From NCBI GenBank assembly GCA_024278035.1, contig JAJRUA010000047.1:1-5516 (forward strand): 5,516 nucleotides of DNA. The letters are read 5' to 3'. The notes below the pieces were generated by a model. It had not been told where the DNA came from. It was given only the letters and a program-made list of their open reading frames with translations, and searched no databases. Shown here piece after piece: positions 1 through 5,516 of the stretch (position 1 is its first letter; each line of letters opens with the position of its first letter). The translations under genes and the position numbers were made by a program. Source of the DNA: Planctomycetota bacterium (GTDB lineage: Bacteria; Planctomycetota; Planctomycetia; Pirellulales; Lacipirellulaceae).

Positions 1-95
1 ACTTGGCCGAAGAGACACCCGACCAAGAGGAAGGTTACACTTCACGTTTGTTGAAAGCGAAGAAAGACGCCCTGCGAAAACGAAACAATGAGTGA
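1..95 (+). CDS. 3' end of an unidentified plus-strand gene (truncated by the window edge)
   Basis: The frame beginning at position 3 is open from the left edge and ends with TGA at 93-95, giving 30 residues. The tail is acidic at first (AEETPDQEEG) and then strongly basic and helix-like (YTSRLLKAKKDALRKRNNE). Such a charged end is plausible for a genuine C-terminus, for example a cytoplasmic tail or the end of a helical domain, but no domain is visible and I cannot name the protein. The gene lies upstream of the MoxR ATPase gene on the same strand, so it could be an operon partner; MoxR genes often sit beside VWA, DUF58 or membrane-protein genes. However, a 246-bp spacer with a large repeat separates them. 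That it is coding rests on the open frame and residue composition only. Confidence 0.5.
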   Translation, partial: LAEETPDQEEGYTSRLLKAKKDALRKRNNE

Positions 96-125
96 AATAG
101 ATGAAGGCGGTAACGCCGAAAGATT

Positions 126-285
126 CCCCCCCCTCCCCAAAGGGGGGAGGGGCCGGGGGAGGGGGGGGTAGAACCCTGTGCTCGGAGTATTTCCTTTCTC
201 CGTCCGAAATAAACGGGCGGTTGAGATAGGGAACCCTGTACATGGTTCAGCCCCCTCCCCTAACCCCTCCCCAAAGGGGAGGGGG
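126..285. repeat. Inverted pair of GC-rich hairpin/G-quadruplex elements in the spacer before moxR
   Basis: The left arm (126-168) contains a perfect 9-bp stem, CCCCTCCCC/GGGGAGGGG (130-138 with 144-152), followed by a further GGGGGAGGGG-type tract. The right arm (251-285) is the mirror image: a C4-T-C4 tract, then a perfect 9-bp stem (264-272 with 276-284, loop AAA). Reverse-complementing the right arm aligns it with the left arm over about 50 bp, and the match continues into GAACC-TGT motifs inside the element. Four G-runs lie on the plus strand at 142-168 and four on the minus strand at 251-272, both fitting G-quadruplex spacing. The arrangement resembles REP/BIME-type or MITE-like intergenic repeats; similar CCCCTCCCC-AAA-GGGGAGGGG units are, to my recollection, widespread in bacteria. 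No transposase is present. Confidence 0.8.
231..248. repeat. 18-bp near-perfect palindrome GAACCCTGTACATGGTTC, with a related copy at 171-188
   Basis: Bases 231-248 read almost identically on both strands, with one mismatched pair. The first nine bases (GAACCCTGT) recur exactly at 171-179, immediately inside the left GC-rich arm. The two copies therefore lie at the inner edges of the larger inverted element and are probably part of it. The palindrome could also serve as a protein-binding site, but nothing in the sequence shows that. Confidence 0.6.
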
Positions 286-341
286 ACTACGCGCAAGCGA
301 TTTGCAAAAACCAACCTTAATCCCCCAACCCCTTCGCACTT

Positions 342-1367
<1,026 letters not shown>

Positions 1368-1383
1368 AAATATACCCGTAAAG

Positions 1384-1441
1384 AACCAGGGCTAACGCCT
1401 AACGCTAATCCCATCAGCCGCAGGCGCGCTAGCGTCCGGTT
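1384..1441. repeat. Imperfect inverted repeat with a tandem CTAACGC duplication between moxR and trpC
   Basis: AACCAGGGCTAACGCC at 1384-1399 pairs imperfectly with GGCGCGCTAGCGTCCGGTT at 1423-1441, sharing AACC, GG, GCTA and CGC in the same order. The heptamer CTAACGC is also tandemly repeated at 1392-1405. The right half (AGCCGCAGGCG then CGCTAGCGTCCGGTT) resembles a GC-rich motif I recall as recurrent between genes in planctomycete genomes; that is memory, not a search result. The element lies between two convergent genes and could act as a bidirectional transcription barrier. It lacks a T-tract, so a classical intrinsic terminator is not supported. Confidence 0.5.
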
Positions 1442-1464
1442 CTCTGTTGGTAAATGCTCACTTG

Positions 1465-1511
1465 CCGCTCGCCTAATCGGTTCATCGGTAGGCTTACGCC
1501 CACCGCTCGCC
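1465..1511. repeat. Direct repeat CCGCTCGCC...CATCGG reaching the trpC stop codon
   Basis: CCGCTCGCC occurs at 1465-1473 and again at 1503-1511. After each copy the sequence continues similarly: TAATCGGTTCATCGG after the first, AATCATCGG after the second. The second copy's continuation includes the trpC stop codon and its last codon (1514-1520). A short stem, GCCTA/TAGGC (1471-1475 with 1489-1493), lies between the copies. This looks like a degenerate duplication of the trpC 3' end or part of an intergenic repeat. Confidence 0.45.
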
Positions 1512-1513
1512 AA

Positions 1514-2320
1514 TCATCGGCAACCACCGTGCAGTAGACGGTGAACGGCGGTGTCGATGTCGTGTTGGCGCATGAGGGACTCGCCGACGAGCATGGCGTC
1601 GATGCCCGCTTGGCGGAGGCGCTGGGCGTCTTCGTGAGTGCGGATGCCGCTCTCGCCGACAAAGATAATCTCGCTCGGAACCTGTTCGTGTAACTGAATG
1701 CAATGGTGAAGGTCGGTATCAAACGTGTGCAGATTGCGGTTATTGACCCCCACCAGCTTCGCCCCCGATGCCAGCACGGCTGCCAAATTCGACGGTTCGT
1801 ACAGCTCGACAATCGCTGTCATGCCAAGCCCCACAGTAAAATCGTAGAGGCGTTTTAGCTCGCCTGCTGTTAGACACTCGGCGATTAAGAGAACCGCATC
1901 GGCACCGGCAGCGCGGGCTTCGATCAGTTGGTACTCCTCAAGCAAAAAATCCTTACGGAGGAGGGGTAAATCGATGGCCCGGCGAACTTCGCGCAAATAG
2001 TCAAGGCTTCCCTGGAAATGCGGCTTGTCGGTCAGCACGCTCAGGCAACGGGCCCCCTGCTCGGCGTAAATATGGGCGATTCCGACCGGATCAAAATCTT
2101 CCCGAATTAGCCCTGCCGAGGGGCTCGCTTTTTTTATCTCGGCGATCAGCTTGATCGGGCCGCCGTCCGCAGGGCGATCGGATGCTAGCGGTGCCAAAAA
2201 ATCACGCACGGGGGGGGCATCTCTAAGTTGAGCCCGCAACTCCTCGATTGGCACCTTGGCTTTGGCCCGCTCGATCTCATCTCGTTTGACGGCGATAATT
2301 TGGTCAAGAATCGTTGGCAT
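1514..2320 (-). CDS. trpC: Indole-3-glycerol-phosphate synthase
   Basis: The 268-residue product is a complete TrpC (alpha/beta barrel). It converts 1-(2-carboxyphenylamino)-1-deoxyribulose 5-phosphate to indole-3-glycerol phosphate in cytoplasmic tryptophan synthesis. Recognisable family motifs, numbered from the chosen start, are EIKKASPSAG (61-70, with the catalytic Glu and Lys), LLRKDF (120-125, second catalytic Lys), AVLLIAECL (142-150), VELYE (171-175), GVNNRNL (191-197), GESGI (222-226) and LVGESLM (244-250). The start at 2320 gives the standard TrpC N-terminus (MPTILDQIIAVKRDEI). The frame stays open upstream to ATGs at 2437 and 2452, but those residues do not resemble TrpC and cover the probable leader. 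It is a stand-alone TrpC with no fused TrpF, no other trp gene is in view, and there is no Shine-Dalgarno sequence. It converges with moxR and diverges from fumC. Confidence 0.97.
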   Translation of the reverse strand: MPTILDQIIAVKRDEIERAKAKVPIEELRAQLRDAPPVRDFLAPLASDRPADGGPIKLIAEIKKASPSAGLIREDFDPVGIAHIYAEQGARCLSVLTDKPHFQGSLDYLREVRRAIDLPLLRKDFLLEEYQLIEARAAGADAVLLIAECLTAGELKRLYDFTVGLGMTAIVELYEPSNLAAVLASGAKLVGVNNRNLHTFDTDLHHCIQLHEQVPSEIIFVGESGIRTHEDAQRLRQAGIDAMLVGESLMRQHDIDTAVHRLLHGGCR

Positions 2321-2500
2321 TGGAAAAATGCTAGCAAATGGGGGGAAGAAAAAGAGGTCGGGGGGCGAGGCCCTTCGGTAAACAGTGCCGTCCGACTCAA
2401 GATCGGCGTATCCCCGCAAGCCCGACCTCGTTATCATCGGCCGAATATCCATTTTGTGCTAGCGTCTCCCTCGACTTTTCTCCCGAGCCCACCGCCCCCT
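2321..2500. promoter_or_regulatory. Divergent trpC/fumC intergenic region
   Basis: These 180 bases separate the divergent trpC and fumC start codons and must hold promoters for both unless transcripts begin elsewhere. I see no convincing sigma-70 -35/-10 pair in either direction. GCTAGC lies near each gene start (2330-2335 and 2458-2463), but it also occurs elsewhere in the window, so it is not convincing as an operator. No Shine-Dalgarno sequence precedes either start. Confidence 0.5.
2346..2429 (-). promoter_or_regulatory. Terminator/attenuator-like inverted repeat in the trpC leader
   Basis: On the minus strand, GAGGTCGGG (2429-2421) can pair perfectly with CCCGACCTC (2362-2354), and the second arm is followed directly by TTTTTCTT (2353-2346). 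This ends 25 bases before the trpC start codon. The 58-base loop can itself fold, and a competing small stem GGGC-CTC-GCCC overlaps the second arm. The polarity fits termination of transcription heading into trpC, not fumC. I found no short ORF with consecutive Trp codons, so classical leader-peptide attenuation is not supported. The very long loop makes this a suggestion only. Confidence 0.35.
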
Positions 2501-3940
2501 ATGAGCCCCCTTCCCAGTCTAACTGAAACGACTTTCCGTACCGAGCGGGACACGATGGGCGAAATGCAGGTGCCCGCCGATGCCCTTTATGGTGCTTCGA
2601 CCGCCCGGGCGGTCGATAATTTCCCGATCGCCCATGAGCCAATCCCGGCCGTGGTGATCCATGCGTTCGGTCAACTCAAAAGCGCTTGTGCCAAAGCGAA
2701 TCTTGATCTTGGTAAGCTGGATGCGAAGCGGGCTGAGGCGATCCTTGCCGCCGCTGCCGAAGTGAGCGCCGGTCAGCACGACGCTCATTTTCCGGTCGAT
2801 ATTTACCAGACCGGCAGCGGCACCTCGACCAACATGAACGCAAACGAGGTGATTGCGAATATCGCGAACGAAAAGCTCGGTTTCGCCCTCGGATCGAAAG
2901 GCACGGAGGGGGCGGTCCATCCGAACGACCATGTCAACACGGGCCAATCGTCCAACGACACGTTTCCCACCGCAATGCACATCGCCGCCGCTAGTGAGCT
3001 GCATCGCCAATTGGTGCCGGCGCTGGAACGATTGGCAGATGAACTCGATAAGAAGGCGACGGCCTGGGACGATATCGTCAAAATCGGACGAACGCATCTA
3101 ATGGACGCGACACCGATTCGCGTTGGCCAAGTCTTTGGCGGATACGCTTCTCAGGCACGGTACTCCGCAAAGCGAGCCGGTCGGGCGCTGGCCCGAATGC
3201 TTGAAAACTTGCCTATCGGTGGCACCGCGGTTGGAACGGGCATCAATACCCATCCTGAATTTGCCAGCAAAGTTTGTGCGGAACTCTCGAAACAGATCGG
3301 GATCGAGTTCAAAGAAGCGGCCAATCACCCGGAGGCACAAGCGGCCAAAGACTCCTTTGTCGAAGCCCACGGCGAACTCAAAACGATTGCGGTGGCGTTA
3401 TCGAAAATCGCCAATGATATTCGCTTGCTCGGAAGCGGGCCACGTTGCAGTCTGTTCGAGTTGTCGCTGCCGGCGACCCAGCCCGGTTCGTCGATCATGC
3501 CCGGCAAAGTGAATCCGGTCATCTGCGAGAGTGCCATGCAGGTTGCTTGCCGCGTCGTGGGAAACGATGCCACGATCACGATGGCCGGTTTGGGAGGCGT
3601 CGGTTCGCTGTTCGAGCTAAATGTCGCTATGCCCGTGATGATTGATGCGTTTATTGAATCGGTAAAACTGCTGGCGAATGTTGCCAACGTGTTTGTTGAC
3701 AAGCTGCTGGTGGACCTTGAAGTGAACGAAGAGCGTTGCCAAGAGTTGATCGGCCAGTCATTGATGATGGTCACATCGCTTGCGCCGATCGTCGGCTACG
3801 AGAAGTCGGCAGCCATGGCTAAAGAAGCGTTTAAGAGTGGCAAAACCATTCGCGAACTTTGTTTAGAACAGAACATTCTTCCCGAAGACGAACTCAATGA
3901 AGCGCTGGATCCTCGTCGCATGACTGAGCCACAAGTGTAA
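2501..3940 (+). CDS. fumC: Class II fumarate hydratase (fumarase C)
   Basis: The 479-residue product catalyses reversible hydration of fumarate to malate in the TCA cycle. It is cytoplasmic and, in this family, a homotetramer. The superfamily signatures are in order: TGSGTSTNMNANEVIAN (104-120), HPNDHVNTGQSSNDTFPTAM (140-159), GRTHLMDATP (196-205, His199 matching the catalytic His188 of E. coli FumC) and GSSIMPGKVNP (329-339, Ser330 matching Ser318, with Lys336 and Asn338). FELNVAMPVM (371-380) and the C-terminal VGYEKSAAMAKEA segment are fumarase-like. Aspartate ammonia-lyase is the main alternative, but the GRTH motif (not GRTQ) and MPGKVNP (not MPAKVNP) favour fumarase. The frame is open upstream to 2228, but that part overlaps trpC and is not fumarase-like; the ATG at 2501 gives the expected N-terminus (TFRTERDTMGEMQVP). 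No Shine-Dalgarno sequence is visible. Confidence 0.95.
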   Translation: MSPLPSLTETTFRTERDTMGEMQVPADALYGASTARAVDNFPIAHEPIPAVVIHAFGQLKSACAKANLDLGKLDAKRAEAILAAAAEVSAGQHDAHFPVDIYQTGSGTSTNMNANEVIANIANEKLGFALGSKGTEGAVHPNDHVNTGQSSNDTFPTAMHIAAASELHRQLVPALERLADELDKKATAWDDIVKIGRTHLMDATPIRVGQVFGGYASQARYSAKRAGRALARMLENLPIGGTAVGTGINTHPEFASKVCAELSKQIGIEFKEAANHPEAQAAKDSFVEAHGELKTIAVALSKIANDIRLLGSGPRCSLFELSLPATQPGSSIMPGKVNPVICESAMQVACRVVGNDATITMAGLGGVGSLFELNVAMPVMIDAFIESVKLLANVANVFVDKLLVDLEVNEERCQELIGQSLMMVTSLAPIVGYEKSAAMAKEAFKSGKTIRELCLEQNILPEDELNEALDPRRMTEPQV

Positions 3941-3959
3941 TTTCTGATTGGTACGGCGA

Positions 3960-5378
3960 ATGGAATCGCAAAGACTCTCCTTGATGCTCACCCTGCTCTT
4001 TCTGAGCAGCGCTGGTGCTGCGCCCCTCTTGGCAGAAGGGCCAGGGCTGCGCCCTGTCGAAACGCCTCCTTTGCTCTTGGAGACGGGCGAGCCCCTCTTG
4101 CCGGAAAATTCGGTTCACTCGGAGAAAATCGAACCCGCTCCCAACAACTTGCCGGTCTGGGTGGGAGATCGGGCCGAAGTGATCGGGAATGCCTTCGAGT
4201 TTGAGGGAGAGGAGAAGACGGATTCTCTCCTCCGATCAGAATCCTCAGCTTTTGATATCGGAAAATTGCTCTCCCCTTCGACGGAAACAAACGACGGTGT
4301 TCCGGTTCCGACAACAGCTTTCCTTACACAGTTAGCGCAACTCGAACGAGCGGCGAGCGAAGCATCGAATCCCCACACGTTGGGACGCCTTGCAACCGCG
4401 GCCGAGAGACTCGCAACCCGGCCCGCACTCAGCGATTCGGACCGCCAGCAAGCGGAGGAACTTGCCTCATGGGCTTACGCGGCAAGAGGCCGGCACTTTT
4501 CTGCTAACGGCAAAAGGAAGGCGGCGCTCGAAGATTTTGATCGAGCGGTTCGGCTTTCTCCCGCCTCGGCATCCGCAAGGCTCGACCGTGCGATTTCGCT
4601 TGCCGAACTTGGAGAATCGGAGCGGGCGCTGCGTGACTTTGATCAAGTTCTCGCCCAGGCCCCCAATTGGACCGTCGCGCGACGCAATCGGGCGGGCCTC
4701 TTGCTCGGGCTCGGTGAAGACGAACGGGCATTGCAAGATTGTGATCGTGCGATACGGTCTCTTCATCAACAAAAATTTGACACGGATCGCGTTCCGCTGC
4801 TGACACTTCGGGGGCGAATCCTACACCGGCTTGGCCATCACAAGGAAGCGATTGCTGATTACGACCACGCACTTCGTCTGCAGACGGGTGATTCCGTGCT
4901 CCATTTATTGCGGGGCAATGCGTTTGCCGAAATTGGATTTTACGAGCAGGCAGCCAACGATTATCTTCAGGCGGTTCGTGCCGACCCGGAGTTTGCTGAA
5001 GCGTACCGGTGCTTGGCTTGGTTGCTAGCCACTTGTCCCGAGAAGCGTATCCGCAACCCAGCCACGGCAATCGAAGCCGCCTGGCGTGCCCGCAGGTTGG
5101 GCCCTCCCGGCGATCCAATGATGCTCGACGCCAGCGCAGCAGCCTACGCATCGGCGGGCAACTTTGCTGAGGCGGTCCGCTGGGAACAAAGGGCTTTGGT
5201 GGCGGCCAATTCCTCGTCCGCTCTGAGATTCCACAGTCGGCTAGAACTTTATCAATCGGGCCAATCCTATCGATCCCCGGTCGTTGCCATGAAAGTGCCC
5301 GCGAATCGTGGCCGAGTCCTCCCCGCGACCCACGAAAAGAGCAGCAAGCCTGGGGCCCTCCGGCCGCTACTTCCGTAA
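3960..5378 (+). CDS. Secreted/periplasmic TPR-repeat protein with a planctomycete-type C-terminal module
   Basis: The 472-residue product begins with a probable Sec signal peptide (hydrophobic stretch at about residues 6-25, AGAAPLLA at its end). A proline- and acid-rich linker follows to about 120, and then TPR helices. I count about seven repeats: roughly 170-203, 204-237, 238-271, 278-310, 311-344, 345-382 and 386-418, several with the xxALxDFDxAxxLxP pattern. The last two carry LAWLLATCP (352-360), LDASAAAYASAGNFAEAVRWEQ (389-410) and RLELYQSGQSYR (427-438), a combination I recognise from many planctomycete TPR proteins. TPRs mediate protein-protein contacts; the partner is unknown. It starts 19 bases after fumC and is probably co-transcribed. 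An in-frame TTG at 3948 would add MVRR and a more basic n-region, so the start is uncertain. No Shine-Dalgarno sequence is seen. Confidence 0.88.
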   Translation: MESQRLSLMLTLLFLSSAGAAPLLAEGPGLRPVETPPLLLETGEPLLPENSVHSEKIEPAPNNLPVWVGDRAEVIGNAFEFEGEEKTDSLLRSESSAFDIGKLLSPSTETNDGVPVPTTAFLTQLAQLERAASEASNPHTLGRLATAAERLATRPALSDSDRQQAEELASWAYAARGRHFSANGKRKAALEDFDRAVRLSPASASARLDRAISLAELGESERALRDFDQVLAQAPNWTVARRNRAGLLLGLGEDERALQDCDRAIRSLHQQKFDTDRVPLLTLRGRILHRLGHHKEAIADYDHALRLQTGDSVLHLLRGNAFAEIGFYEQAANDYLQAVRADPEFAEAYRCLAWLLATCPEKRIRNPATAIEAAWRARRLGPPGDPMMLDASAAAYASAGNFAEAVRWEQRALVAANSSSALRFHSRLELYQSGQSYRSPVVAMKVPANRGRVLPATHEKSSKPGALRPLLP

Positions 5379-5393
5379 AATAGGCAGGATGTG

Positions 5394-5410
5394 CCGATTT
5401 TATCGGTTTT
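5394..5410 (+). terminator. Possible intrinsic terminator after the TPR gene
   Basis: CCGAT (5394-5398), loop TTT, ATCGG (5402-5406), followed by TTTT (5407-5410) and CTC. The stem has only five pairs plus a possible G-T closing pair, so it is weak. Its position, 15 bases after the TPR stop codon, and its T-tract on the plus strand fit the end of the fumC-TPR transcript. Confidence 0.45.
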
Positions 5411-5424
5411 CTCACCATTTCCGG

Positions 5425-5516
5425 TTAGGCCGGCCCTCTTCCGCGTCCGATGTTCTTTCTAACGCCGGTCCAGCGCTGTTCGAGCGCTCGATAGGCGGCA
5501 CGGATGCCTCGGGAAA
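5425..5516 (-). CDS. Probable 3' end of an unidentified minus-strand gene (truncated by the window edge)
   Basis: Reading leftward from the right edge, one minus-strand frame is open for 29 codons and stops with TAA at 5427-5425. The residues include GIRAAYRALEQRWTGVRK followed by a Gly/Arg-rich end (GRGRGPA). The AYRALEQRW segment looks like a natural amphipathic helix, and codon choice with C/G at many third positions resembles the window's genes. The other two minus frames also stay open for part of this stretch but read less like protein. If real, the gene converges on the TPR gene with a 46-bp gap holding the terminator hairpin. No family can be named from so short a tail. Confidence 0.4.
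   Translation of the reverse strand, partial: SRGIRAAYRALEQRWTGVRKNIGRGRGPA

Noticed and set aside
2321..2452. N-terminal extension of trpC to ATGs at 2437 or 2452
   Set aside because: The added residues (including DLFFFPPFASIFP) do not resemble TrpC, and the start at 2320 gives the family's usual length.
2330..2463. GCTAGC near both divergent starts as a shared operator
   Set aside because: The same hexamer also occurs at 1428, 2184 and 5024, including inside coding sequence, so its placement may be chance.
2228..2500. N-terminal extension of fumC back to an ATG at 2228
   Set aside because: It would overlap the trpC start region on the other strand and adds 91 residues unlike any fumarase.
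2519..3097. A 192-codon minus-strand open frame opposite fumC
   Set aside because: It is a shadow of the conserved fumarase N-terminal region with no motif of its own.
4504..5418. A 304-codon minus-strand open frame opposite the TPR gene
   Set aside because: It is a shadow of the TPR gene. Its translation is rich in Arg, Pro, Gly and Cys with no recognisable domain, while the plus strand encodes clear TPRs.
5504..5516. ATG at 5504 as the start of a plus-strand gene
   Set aside because: Only four codons are visible, and the minus-strand frame over the same bases reads more like a real protein end.

Overview
The window looks like a chromosomal stretch from a planctomycete, probably of the Pirellulales type. 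The main support is a C-terminal TPR module typical of planctomycete proteins, a moderately high G+C content, absence of Shine-Dalgarno sequences before all four complete genes, and GC-rich intergenic repeats. The assignment is an inference from sequence pattern, not a database result. All the complete genes belong to known families. I see no convincing new multi-gene system, phage, insertion sequence, CRISPR array, tRNA or rRNA.

Layout from left to right: (1) the last 30 codons of an unidentified plus-strand gene (stop 93-95). (2) A 246-bp spacer holding a striking inverted pair of GC-rich elements (126-285) able to form long hairpins and G-quadruplexes on both strands. (3) A complete MoxR-family AAA+ ATPase gene (342-1367, +). 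(4) A 146-bp convergent spacer full of short inverted and direct repeats. (5) trpC, indole-3-glycerol-phosphate synthase (1514-2320, -). (6) A 180-bp divergent spacer, with a terminator- or attenuator-like inverted repeat pointing at trpC. (7) fumC, class II fumarase (2501-3940, +). (8) 19 bp later, a secreted or periplasmic TPR-repeat protein (3960-5378, +). (9) A weak terminator hairpin, then the probable 3' end of a minus-strand gene running off the right edge.

The genes do not form a single pathway. TrpC acts in tryptophan synthesis and FumC in the TCA cycle. The MoxR ATPase is a chaperone-like AAA+ protein whose usual partners (DUF58 and VWA proteins) are not visible, though one could be the truncated gene upstream. 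The fumC-TPR pair is probably co-transcribed because of its close spacing, but no functional link is apparent. The regions most worth a second look are the non-coding ones: the G4-capable inverted repeat before moxR, the trpC leader, and the repeat-packed convergent spacer.
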